A stretch of DNA of 64,000 bases from Balanoglossus misakiensis (Eukaryota > Hemichordata): contig CM082591.2 in NCBI GenBank assembly GCA_040954595.2, positions 10,850,001 through 10,914,000 on the forward strand, given 5' to 3'. The position numbers and the translations under genes are program-made. Positions 15,071 to 25,476 of this stretch are shown here, in pieces. Below the pieces are notes generated by a model. It had not been told where the DNA came from. It did not search any database and saw only the letters and a list, made by a program, of their open reading frames with translations. Numbering within the stretch: position 1 is the first letter of the stretch; each line of letters begins with the position of its first letter.

Positions 15071-15697
15071 ATAATTTTGTAAACAATCGAGGCTGTGTTT
15101 GGAAGCAACCATGGAAACTTTAGAACTATCCATCGATCTACAGAGTCTAGTGGAAAACTTTCTTATGCGCATAGACCTATCATGTGTTCTGCGCATCACA
15201 ACAGAATTCTGTAAACAAACAGGCTGTGTTTGGAAGCAACCATGGAAACTTTAGAACTATCCGTCGATCTACATAGTCTAGTGGAAAACTTTCTTATCCT
15301 CATAGACCTATCATGTGTTCTGTGCATCACAACAGAATTTTGTAAACAAACGAGGCCGTGTTTGGAAGCAACCATGGAAACTTTAGAACTATCCGTCGAT
15401 CTACAGAGTCTAGAGAAAAACTTTCTTATCCTCATAGGCCTATCATGTGTTCTGCGCATCACAACAGAATTTTGTAAACAAACGAGGATGTGTTTGGAAG
15501 CAACCATGGAAATTTTAGAACTATCCGTCGATCTACAGAGTCTAGTGGAAAACTTTCTTATGTGCATAGGTCTATCATGTGTTCTGCGCATCACAACATA
15601 ATTTTGTAAACAATCGAGGCTGTGTTTGGAAGCAACCATGGAAACTTTAGAACTATCCGTCGATCTACAGAGTCTAGTGGAAAACTTTCTTATGCGC
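14694..15697. repeat. 527-bp (4-monomer) tandem duplication
   Basis: A four-monomer block carrying CTACATAGTC, TGTTCTGTGCATC and GAGAAAAACTTTC occurs at about 14,694-15,170 and again at 15,221-15,697, a shift of 527 bp (4 x 132 minus 1). The same block also heads the second half of the 31-mer duplication at about 10,604. Each copy is preceded by AATTCTGTAAACAAACAGG. These are the last one-base-deletion junctions of this type in the window. Confidence 0.85.
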
Positions 15698-17196
15698 ATA
15701 GGCCTATCATGTGTTCTGCGCATCACAACAGAATTCGGTAAATAAAGGAGGGTGTGTTTGGAAGCAACCATGGAAACTTTAGAACTATCCGTCGATCGAC
15801 AGAGTCTAGTGGAAAACTTTCTTATCCTCATAGGCCTATCATGTGTTCTGCGCATCACAACAGAATTTTGTAAACAAACGAGGCTGTGTTTGGAAGCAAC
15901 CATGGAAACTTTAGAACTATCCGTCGATCTACAGAGTCTAGAGGAAAACTTTCTTATCCTCATAGGCCTATCATGTGTTCTGCGCATCACAACAGAATTT
16001 TGTAAACAAACGAGGCTGTGTTTGGAAGCAACCTCTGAAACTTTAGAACTATCCGTCGATCTACAGAGTCCAGTGGAAAACTTTCTTATGCGCATAGACC
16101 TATCATGTGTTCTGCGCATCACAACAGAATTTTGTAAACAAACGAGGCTGTGTTTGGAAGCAACCATGGAAACTTTAGAACTATCCGTCGATCTACAGAG
16201 TCTAGTGGAAAACTTTCTTATACGCATAGACCTATCAGGTGTTCTGCGCATCACAACAGAATTTTGTAAACAAACGAGGCTGTGTTTGGAAGCAACCATG
16301 GAAACTTTAGAACTATCCGTCGTTCTACAGAGTCTAGAGGAAAACTTTCTTATCCTCATAGGCCTATCATGTGTTCTGCGCATCACAACAGAATTTTGTA
16401 AACAAACGAGGCTGTGTTTGAAACCAACAATGGAAACTTTAGAACTATCCGTCGATCTACAGAGTCTAGTGGAAAACTTTCTTATGCGCATAGACCTATC
16501 ATGTGTTCTGCGCATCACAACAGAATTTTGTAAACAAACGAGGCTGTGTTTGGAAGCAACAATGGAAACTTTAGAACTATCCGTCGATCTACAGAGTCTA
16601 GTGGAAAACTTTCTTATGCGCATAGACCTATCATGTGTTCTGCGCATCACAACAGAATTTTGTAAACAAACGAGGCTGTGTTCGGAAGCAACCATGGAAA
16701 CTTTAGAACTATCCGTCGATCTACAGAGTCTAGTGGAAAACTTTCTTATGCGCATAGGCCTATCATGTGTTCTGCGCATCACAACATATTTCCTTAAATA
16801 AACGAGGCTGTGTTTGGAAGCAACCATGGAAATTTTAGAACTATCCGTCGATCTACAGAGTCTAGTGGAAAACTTTCTTATGTGCATAGGTCTATCATGT
16901 GTTCTGCGCATCACAACAGAATTCGGTAAATAAACGAGGGTGTGTTTGGAAGCAACCATGGAAACTTTAGAACTATCCGTCGATCTACAGAGTCTAGTGG
17001 AAAACTTTCTTAAGCGCATAGACCTATCATGTGTTCTGCGCATCACAACAGAATTTTGTAAACAAACGAGGCTGTGTTCGGAAGCAACCATGGAAACTTT
17101 AGAACTATCCGTCGATCTACAGAGTCTAGTGGAAAACTTTCTTATGCGCATAGGCCTATCATGTGTTCTGCGCATCACAACATATTTCCTTAAATA

Positions 17197-19700
17197 AACG
17201 AGGCTGTGTTTGGAAGCAACCATGGAAATTTTAGAACTATCCGTCGATCTACAGAGTCTAGTGGAAAACTTTCTTATGTGCATAGGTCTATCATGTGTTC
17301 TGCGCATCACAACAGAATTCGGTAAATAAACGAGGGTGTGTTTGGAAGCAACCATGGAAACTTTAGAACTATCCGTCGATCTACAGAGTCTAGTGGAAAA
17401 CTTTCTTATGCGCATAGACCTATCATGTGTTCTGCGCATCACAACATAATTTTGTAAACAAACGAGGCTGTGTTCGGAAGCAACCATGGAAACTTTAGAA
17501 CTATCCGTCGATCTACAGAGTCTAGTGGAAAACTTTCTTATGCGCATAGGCCTATCATGTGTTCTGCGCATCACAACATATTTCCTTAAATAAACGAGGC
17601 TGTGTTTGGAAGCAACCATGGAAACTTTAGAACTATCCGTCGATCGACAGAGTCTAGTGGAAAACTTTCTTATGCGCATAGACCTATCATGTGTTCTGCG
17701 CATCACAACAGAATTTTGTAAACAAACGAGGCTGTGTTTGGAAGCAACCATGGAAACTTTAGAACTATCCGTCGATCTACAGAGTCTAGTGGAAAACTTT
17801 CTTATGTGCATAGGTCTATCATGTGTTCTGCGCATCACAACATAATTTTGAAAACAATCGAGGCTGTGTTTGGAAGCAACCATGGAAACTTTAGAACTAT
17901 CCGTCGATCTACAGAGTCTAGTGGAAAACTTTCTTATGCGCATAGGCCTATCATGTTTTCTGCGCATCACAACATAATTTTGTAAACAAACGAGGCTGTG
18001 TTTGGAAGCAACCATGGAAACTTTAGAACTATCCGTCGATCGACAGAGTCTAGTGGAAAACTTTCTTATGCGCATAGACCTATCATGTGTTCTGCGCATC
18101 ACAACAGAATTTTGTAAACAAACGAGGCTGTGTTTGGAAGCAACCATGGAAACTTTACAACTATCCGTCGATCTACAGAGTCTAGTGGAAAACTTTCTTA
18201 TGCGCATAGACCTATCATGTGTTCTGCGCATCACAACAGAATTTTGTAAACAAACGAGGCTGTGTTCGGAAGCAACCATGGAAACTTTAGAACTATCCGT
18301 CGATCTACAGAGTCTACTGGAAAACTTTCTTATGCGCATAGGCCTATCATGTTTTCTGCGCATCACAACAGAATTTTGTAAACAAACGAGGCTGTGTTTG
18401 GAAGCAACCATGGAAACTTTAGAACTATCCGTCGATCGACAGAGTCTAGTGGAAAACTTTCTTATGCGCATAGACCTATCATGTGTTCTGCGCATCACAA
18501 CAGAATTTTGTAAACAAACGAGGCCGTGTTCGGAAGCAACCATGGAAACTTTAGAACTATCCGTCGATCTACAGAGTCTAGTGGAAAACTTTCTCATGCG
18601 CATAGGCCTATCATGTGTTCTGCGCATCACAACATATTTTCTTAAATAAACGAGGCTGTGTTTGGAAGCAACCATGGAAATTTTAGAATTATCCGTCGAT
18701 CTACAGAGTCTAGTGGAAAACTTTCTTATGTGCATAGGTCTATCATGTGTTCTGCGCATCACAACAGAATTCGGTAAATAAACGAGGGTGTGTTTGGAAG
18801 CAACCATGGAAACTTTAGAACTATCCGTCGATCTACAGAGTCTAGTGGAAAACTTTCTTATGCGCATAGACCTATCATGTGTTCTGCGCATCACAACATA
18901 ATTTTGTAAACAAACGAGGCTGTGTTCGGAAGCAACCATGGAAACTTTAGAACTATCCGTCGATCTACAGAGTCTAGTGGAAAACTTTCTTATGCGCATA
19001 GGCCTATCATGTGTTCTGCGCATCACAACATATTTCCTTAAATAAACGAGGCTGTGTTTGGAAGCAACCATGGAAACTTTAGAACTATCCGTCGATCGAC
19101 AGAGTCTAGTGGAAAACTTTCTTATGCGCATAGACCTATCATGTGTTCTGCGCATCACAACAGAATTTTGTAAACAAACGAGGCTGTGTTTGGAAGCAAC
19201 CATGGAAACTTTAGAACTATCCGTCGATCTACAGAGTCTAGTGGAAAACTTTCTTATGTGCATAGGTCTATCATGTGTTCTGCGCATCACAACATAATTT
19301 TGAAAACAATCGAGGCTGTGTTTGGAAGCAACCATGGAAACTTTAGAACTATCCGTCGATCTACAGAGTCTAGTGGAAAACTTTCTTATGCGCATAGGCC
19401 TATCATGTTTTCTGCGCATCACAACAGAATTTTGTAAACAAACGAGGCTGTGTTTGGAAGCAACCATGGAAACTTTAGAACTATCCGTCGATCGACAGAG
19501 TCTAGTGGAAAACTTTCTTATGCGCATAGACCTATCATGTGTTCTGCGCATCACAACAGAATTTTGTAAACAAACGAGGCTGTGTTTGGAAGCAACCATG
19601 GAAACTTTACAACTATCCGTCGATCTACAGAGTCTAGTGGAAAACTTTCTTATGCGCATAGACCTATCATGTGTTCTGCGCATCACAACAGAATTTTGTA
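17197..19700. repeat. 1,452-bp (11-monomer) tandem duplication
   Basis: Monomer order at about 17,197-18,250 is repeated at 18,649-19,700, a shift of 1,452 bp (11 x 132). Both copies run through the same order: CATATTTCC junction, GGAAATTTTAG monomer, AATTCGG junction with GAGGGTGTG, GTGTTCGG monomer, a GATCGACAG monomer, a TTTTGAAAACAATCG junction and a TTACAAC monomer. After about 18,250 the copies diverge (GTGTTCGG versus GTGTTTCG). Confidence 0.82.
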
Positions 19701-21369
19701 AACAAACGAGGCCGTGTTTCGAAGCAACCATGGAAATTTTAGAACTATCCGTCGATCGACAGATTCTATCAGAAAACTTTCTCATGCGCATAGGTCTATC
19801 GTGTGTTCTGCGCATCAAAACAGATTTCCTCAAATAAACGAGGCTGTGTTTGGAAGCAACCATGGAAATATTAGAACTATCCGTCGATCTACTGAGTCTA
19901 GTGGAAAACTTTCTTATGTGCATAGGTCTATCATGTGTTCTGCGCATCACAACATAATTTTGAAAACAATCGAGGCTGTGTTTGGAAGCAACCATGGAAA
20001 CTTTAGAACTATCCGTCGATCTACAGAGTCTAGTGGAACACTTTCTTATGCGCATAGGCCTATCATGTTTTCTGCGCATCACAACAGAATTTTCTTAACA
20101 AACGAGGCTGTGTTTGGAAGCAACCATGGAAACTTTAGAACTATCCGTCGATCGACAGAGTCTAGTGGAAAACTTTCTTATGCGCATAGACCTATCATTT
20201 GTTCTGCGCATCACAACAGAATTTTGTAAACAAACGAGGCTGTGTTTGGAAGCAACCATGGAAACTTTACAACTATCCGTCGATCTACAGAGTCTAGTGG
20301 AACACTTTCTTATGCGCATAGACCTATCATGTGTTCTGCGCATCACAACAGAATTTTGTAAACAAACGAGGCCGTGTTTCGAAGCAACCATGGAAACTTT
20401 AGAACTATCCGTCGATCTACAGAGTCTAGAGGCAAACTTTCTTATCCTCATAGGCCTATCATGTGTTCTGCGCATCACAACAGAATTTTGTAAACAAACG
20501 AGGCTGTGTTTGGAAGCAACCATGAAAACTTTAGAACTATCCGTCGATCTACAGAGTCTAGTGGAAAACTTTCTTATGCGCATAGACCTATCATGTGTTC
20601 TGCGCATCACAACAGAATTTTGTAAACAAACGAGGCTGTGTTCGGAAGCAACCATGGAAACTTTAGAACTATCCGTCGATCTAAAGAGTCTGGTGGAAAA
20701 CTTTCTTATGCGCATAGGCCTATCATGTGTTCTGCGCATCACAACATATTTCCTTAAATAAACGAGGCTGTGTTTGGAAGCAACCATGGAAATTTTAGAA
20801 CTATCCGTCGATCTACAGAGTCTAGTGGAAAACTTTCTTATGTGCATAGGTCTATCATGTGTTCTGCGCATCACAACATAATTTTGAAAACAATCGAGGC
20901 TGTGTTTGGAAGCAACCATGGAAACTTTAGAACTATCCGTCGATCTACAGAGTCTAGTGGAAAACTTTCTTATGCGCATAGACCTATCATGTGTTCTGCG
21001 CATCACAACAGAATTTTGTAAACAAACGAGGCCGTGTTTCGAAGCAACCATGGAAATTTTAGAACTATCCGTCGATCGACAGATTCTATCAGAAAACTTT
21101 CTCATGCGCATAGGTCTATCGTGTGTTCTGCGCATCACAACAGATTTCCTCAAATAAACGAGGCTGTGTTTGGAAGCAACCATGGAAATATTAGAACTAT
21201 CCGTCGATCTACTGAGTCTAGTGGAAAACTTTCTTATGTGCATAGGTCTATCATGTGTTCTGCGCATCACAACATAATTTTGAAAACAATCGAGGCTGTG
21301 TTTGGAAGCAACCATGGAAACTTTAGAACTATCCGTCGATCTACAGAGTCTAGTGGAAAACTTTCTTAT

Positions 21370-23886
21370 GCGCATAGGCCTATCGTGTGTTCTGCGCATC
21401 ACAACAGATTTCCTCAAATAAACAAGGCTGTGTTTGGAAGCAACCATGGACATTTTAGAACTATCCGTCGATCTACTGAGTCTAGTGGAAAACTTTCTTA
21501 TGCGCATAGGCCTATCTATGTGTTCTGCGCATCACAACAGAATTCGGTGAATAAACGAGGGTGTGTTTGGAAGCAACCATGGAAACTTTAGAACTACCCG
21601 TCGATCTACAGAGTCTAGTGGAAAACTTTCTTATGCGCATAGACCTATCATGTGTTCTGCGCATCACAACAGAATTTTGTAAACAAACGAGGCTGTGTTC
21701 GGAAGCAACCATGGAAACTTTAGAACTATCCGTCGATCTACAGAGTCTAGTGGAAAACTTTCTTATGCGCATAGGCCTATCATGTGTTCTGCGCATCACA
21801 ACATATTTCCTTAAATAAACGAGGCTGTGTTTGGAAGCAACCATGGAAACTGTAGAACTATCCGTCGATCTACAGAGTCTAGTGGAAAACTTTCTTATGC
21901 GCATAGGCCTATCATGTTTTCTGCGCATCACAACAGAATTTTGTAAATAAACGAGGCTGTGTTTGGAAGCAACCATGGAAACTTTAGAACTATCCGTCGA
22001 TCGACAGAGTCTAGTGGAAAACTTTCTTATGCGCATAGACCTATCATGTGTTCTGCGCATCACAAAAGAATTTTGTAAACAAACGAGGCTGTGTTTGGAA
22101 GCAACCATTGAAATTTTAGAACTATCCGTCGATCTACAGAGTCTAGTGGAAAACTTTCTTATGTGCATAGGTCTATCATGTGTTCTGCGCATCACAACAG
22201 AATTCGGTAAATAAACGAGGGTGTGTTTGGAAGCAACCATGGAAACTTTAGAACTATCCGTCGATCTACAGAGTCTAGTGGAAAACTTTCTTATGCACAT
22301 AGACCTATCATGTGTTCTGTGCATCACAACAGAATTTTGTAAACAAACGAGGCTGTGTTCGGAAGCAACCATGGAAACTTTAGAACTATCCGTCGATCTA
22401 CAGAGTCTAGTGGAAAACTTTCTTATGCGCATAGGCCTATCATGTTTTCTGCGCATCACAACAGAATTTTGTAAACAAACGAGGCTGTGTTTGGAAGCAA
22501 CCATGGAAACTTTAGAACTATCCGTCGATCGACAGAGTCTAGTGGAAAACTTACTTATGCGCATAGACCTATCATGTGTTCTGCGCATCACAACAGAATT
22601 TTGTAAACAAACGAGGCTGTGTTTGGAAGCAACCATGGAAACTTTACAACTATCCGTCGATCTACAGAGTCTGGTGGAAAACTTTCTTATGCGCATAGAC
22701 CTATCATGTGTTCTGCGCATCACAACAGAATTTTGTAAACAAACGAGGCTGTGTTTGGAAGCAACCATGGAAACTTTAGAACTATCCGTCGATCTACAGA
22801 GTCTATACTAGTGGAAAACTTTCTTATGCGCATAGGCCTTTCATGTGTTCTGCGCATCACAACAGATTTCCTTAAATAAACGAGGCTGTGTTTGGAAGCA
22901 TCCATGGAAATTTTAGAACTATCCGTCGATCGACAGATTCTATCAGAAAACTTTCTCATGCACATAGGTCTATCGTGTGTTCTGCGCATCACAACAGATT
23001 TCCTCAAATAAACAAGGCTGTGTTTGGAAGCAACCATGGACTTTTTAGAACTATCCGTCGATCTACTGAGTCTAGTGGAAAACTTTCTTATGCGCATAGG
23101 CCTATCTATGTGTTCTGCGCATCACAACAGAATTCGGTAAATAAACGAGGGTGTGTTTGGAAGCAACCATGGAAACTTTAGAACTACCCGTCGATCTACA
23201 GAGTCTAGTGGAAAACTTTCTTATGCGCATAGACCTATCATGTGTTCTGCGCATCACAACAGAATTTTGTAAACAAACGAGGCTGTGTTCGGAAGCAACC
23301 ATGGAAACTTTAGAACTATCCGTCGATCTACAGAGTCTAGTGGAAAACTTTCTTATGCGCATAGGCCTATCATGTGTTCTGCGCATCACAACATATTTCC
23401 TTAAATAAACGAGGCTGTGTTTGGAAGCAACCATGGAAACTGTAGAACTATCCGTCGATCTACAGAGTCTAGTGGAAAACTTTCTTATGCGCATAGGCCT
23501 ATCATGTTTTCTGCGCATCACAACAGAATTTTGTAAATAAACGAGGCTGTGTTTGGAAGCAACCATGGAAACTTTAGAACTATCCGTCGATCGACAGAGT
23601 CTAGTGGAAAACTTTCTTATGCGCATAGACCTATCATGTGTTCTGCGCATCACAAAAGAATTTTGTAAACAAACGAGGCTGTGTTTGGAAGCAACCATTG
23701 AAATTTTAGAACTATCCGTCGATCTACAGAGTCTAGTGGAAAACTTTCTTATGTGCATAGGTCTATCATGTGTTCTGCGCATCACAACAGAATTCGGTAA
23801 ATAAACGAGGGTGTGTTTGGAAGCAACCATGGAAACTTTAGAACTATCCGTCGATCTACAGAGTCTAGTGGAAAACTTTCTTATGC
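21370..23886. repeat. 1,590-bp (12-monomer) duplication truncated near the transposon
   Basis: About 910 bp at 21,370-22,285 recurs at 22,960-23,875. The shift is 1,590 bp, which is 12 x 132 plus a 5-bp insertion (TACTA, near 22,806) plus an extra T in CTATCTATGTG. Shared private variants include GAACTACCCG (21,592 and 23,182), GGAAACTGTAG, CACAAAAGAATT and ACCATTGAAAT. The second copy stops being comparable where the retrotransposon is inserted. Confidence 0.82.
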
Positions 23887-23891
23887 GCATA
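23887..23891. repeat. Target-site duplication, left copy (GCATA)
   Basis: The satellite bases GCATA directly precede the 5' LTR and are repeated directly after the 3' LTR. Deleting the element and one copy restores the normal monomer text CTTATGCGCATAGGCC. This shows insertion into a pre-existing array with a 5-bp staggered cut, the length typical of BEL/Pao integrases. Confidence 0.95.
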
Positions 23892-24051
23892 TGGAGAGAA
23901 GAGACGATGAATCTATAATGACGTTATTTGCATTTGAATAATGAACTTACCTTCTGACGATGAACCCCCCTAGCTGGACGACAAAAATATCTGAACGTAG
24001 CATGAACGTTTTATTTAGTTGACACTATTCATTCATTTACTTGTTATGGCA

Positions 24052-24059
24052 TATATAAA
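24052..24059 (+). promoter_or_regulatory. TATA box of 5' LTR
   Basis: TATATAAA lies 160 bp into the LTR. A start site about 25-30 bp downstream would fall near 24,080-24,090, upstream of the ATTAAA signal, which is the order needed for a terminally redundant transcript. The exact start site is inferred. Confidence 0.75.
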
Positions 24060-24100
24060 TGTAATATATTTCAATTGTAAGGAGAGTGCATTTCGAGTGT

Positions 24101-24106
24101 ATTAAA
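24101..24106 (+). terminator. Poly(A) signal ATTAAA in 5' LTR
   Basis: ATTAAA, the commonest variant of AATAAA, lies about 42 bp downstream of the TATA box. In the 5' LTR it must be bypassed; its 3' LTR twin (28,915) is the functional one. Confidence 0.6.
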
Positions 24107-24144
24107 GTACTTTTCGTCGGACGAGGTCTCCTTCACTCCATTTT

Positions 24145-24162
24145 TGGTAGCAGAGCATGGTT
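24145..24162 (+). other. Primer-binding site for initiator tRNA-Met
   Basis: Four bases (TTTT) after the LTR comes TGGTAGCAGAGCATGGTT. TGG pairs with the tRNA CCA tail, the following T pairs with discriminator A, and AGCAGAG equals the 5' acceptor strand of metazoan initiator tRNA-Met, so the site is complementary to its 3' acceptor strand. From remembered human and fly initiator tRNAs, 17 of 18 bases pair, with one T-stem mismatch. No other tRNA I considered begins AGCAGAG. Confidence 0.8.
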
Positions 24163-24201
24163 GAAGACTGCAGATTTGGACAACACTAGTTTGGAAGAAG
24201 T

Positions 24202-24249
24202 CGCCAGAAGAAACGAAGAAACGGACGCCAGAAGAAACGAAGAGACGAA
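24202..24249 (+). repeat. 24-bp direct repeat in the gag leader
   Basis: CGCCAGAAGAAACGAAGA occurs at 24,202 and 24,226, followed by short GACGAAGA iterations up to the gag ATG. The tract is purine-rich. It lies in the 118-bp untranslated leader between the LTR and gag. Function is unknown; slippage is the simplest explanation. Confidence 0.8.
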
Positions 24250-24258
24250 GAGACGAAG

Positions 24259-25476
24259 ATGGCAACAGGTGGTTCAGCAGTAGCAGAAGAAGAGCAGCTT
24301 CAGAGCGAAGTACAAGAAGTGGACAAGCCAGCAGAAGACGAAGCAGAACGGTTGGAGAAGCTGAAGCAGGGCAAAGCCAAGGCGAAAGCGGCTTTCACAA
24401 GAAGTAGGCACCAGCTGCTGCAGTTACTCGAAGAAGAATTGCCGAGTCGTCACCAGGTGAGAGAATTCCGTGAAAATCTCAACTTGGCACAGCAGAAGGC
24501 CATGGAAGTTATGACAATATTGTCAAATACGTACTTTGACAGAAAGGACTTCAAGAATGGCCAAAAAGTTGGACAAGAAATGGACATACTTGAGGAACAA
24601 TACGCAAATGTTCAGGAAAGAACACAGGACTATCTGGATGCCAGAAAAGATGACCCTTCGACTATAGGGACTGGCGTATCCAGAAAAAGTAAGAAAAGTG
24701 CAGAAAAAGAAGACGTGAACTCTAATTTATCCGAGAAGATTACCAGATGTCATTTAGAAGAAATGCAAGCTCGACAATATGCACAGCATGTAAGAGAAGA
24801 GGTACAGAAAAGGGAAGAAGAAATCGCGTATCACAGGAAACAGCTTCAAGATGAATATGCTCGTCGTCAAAGAGAGTTTGATGAAGAGTTGCAAAGAGAC
24901 CTTGAGCGTGTAAGTGCTGCAGAACACAATGTACAGACAAAACATAAATTACTTGAAGACGAGATTGAAGTTGAACTGGGTTTACAGCCACCGCAACGGC
25001 AAAGGTCGGTACAAAGTGTCACAGCTATTGACAATACTATATCTGCAAATCCGCCACCTGCCTTTTGTGCTGTAACTACAAACCCTGTTGAAAATGTACA
25101 CAACCAGTCATCATCTTCACAAGCAATCGGACATGATCTGTGGAAACAGTTGCAGCGAGTTCCGATTTCTGTGTTTACTGGCGATAAACGGACATACGAA
25201 AATTGGAAGGCTGCCTTTACTGCTTGTATTGATCAAGCTCCCGCCACTGCCGAGTACAAGCTGTTACAGTTGCGCCAATGCTTATCCGGTGAAGCCCTTA
25301 AAGCAATAGAAAGCCTCGGACACTCTGCCACAGCGTACGAAGCTGCCAAGGACAGATTGAATCGGAAGTACGGAGGTAAGCGTCGCCAGATTGCACTTCA
25401 AATGGAAGAACTTGAGAACTTTAGGCCAATTCGTTCGGTTACCCAAGAGACATTGAGAAGTTTGCTGATCTGTTAG
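24259..25476 (+). CDS. Gag protein of the BEL/Pao element (3' end frameshifted)
   Basis: This 405-codon ORF begins at an ATG in good context (A at -3, G at +4) and is preceded by the short leader. Residues 1-50 are acidic then basic. About 150-245 is a strongly charged Glu/Lys/Arg/Gln-rich stretch predicted to be coiled coil. About 298-392 matches the DUF1759 domain found in BEL Gag, including VFTGD (305-309), a W at 316, and the conserved YGGKRRQIA stretch (371-379). In BEL elements Gag forms the cytoplasmic particle that packages element RNA. The family-like sequence ends near residue 392 and the last 13 residues are unrelated; the expected continuation lies in the -1 frame. The ORF is therefore the N-terminal part of one gag-pol gene broken by a frame lesion. 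Confidence 0.92.
   Translation: MATGGSAVAEEEQLQSEVQEVDKPAEDEAERLEKLKQGKAKAKAAFTRSRHQLLQLLEEELPSRHQVREFRENLNLAQQKAMEVMTILSNTYFDRKDFKNGQKVGQEMDILEEQYANVQERTQDYLDARKDDPSTIGTGVSRKSKKSAEKEDVNSNLSEKITRCHLEEMQARQYAQHVREEVQKREEEIAYHRKQLQDEYARRQREFDEELQRDLERVSAAEHNVQTKHKLLEDEIEVELGLQPPQRQRSVQSVTAIDNTISANPPPAFCAVTTNPVENVHNQSSSSQAIGHDLWKQLQRVPISVFTGDKRTYENWKAAFTACIDQAPATAEYKLLQLRQCLSGEALKAIESLGHSATAYEAAKDRLNRKYGGKRRQIALQMEELENFRPIRSVTQETLRSLLIC

Larger units (their letters stand above)
1..23891. repeat. 132-bp satellite array, left part
   Basis: This is an uninterrupted head-to-tail array of a 132-bp monomer, about 181 copies, entering from beyond the left window edge. Key monomer blocks, with CCTATCATGTG as position 1, are: TTCTGCGCATCAC (12-24), a variable box around AATTTTGTAAACAAACG (30-46), TGTGTTTGGAAGCAACC (51-67), an ATGG start-like site (68-71), AACTATCCGTCGATC (81-95), TCTAGTGGAAAACTTTC (103-119) and the 10-bp palindrome TATGCGCATA (121-130). 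Monomers keep length 132 except for scattered one-base indels, and differ mainly in a few linked box variants. No unique sequence or gene lies between copies. I do not recognise the satellite family. Confidence 0.99.
23892..24140 (+). repeat. 5' LTR (249 bp)
   Basis: The LTR is bounded by TGGAG...CTCCA; the inverted ends extend imperfectly (TGGAGAGAAG against TGGAGTGAAG). I compared it base by base with the 3' LTR and saw no difference. It contains a TATA box (24,052) and an ATTAAA signal (24,101). By inference U3 runs to about 24,082, R to about 24,122, and U5 is very short. The nonamer GACGATGAA occurs twice in U3 (23,903 and 23,956). Confidence 0.97.

Noticed and set aside
15752-16801. Plus-strand ORF of 349 codons and many similar ones
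   Set aside because: These are the plus-frame reading of the same satellite; they end at recurrent stop variants and carry no recognisable domain.
24086-24283. Small ORF of 65 codons spanning LTR end and leader
   Set aside because: It crosses the LTR, PBS and leader repeat and overlaps the gag start in another frame; no family resemblance.
25425-25476. Programmed -1 ribosomal frameshift site
   Set aside because: No canonical slippery heptamer is present, and the shift falls inside a Gag domain rather than after it, so a one-base deletion is simpler.
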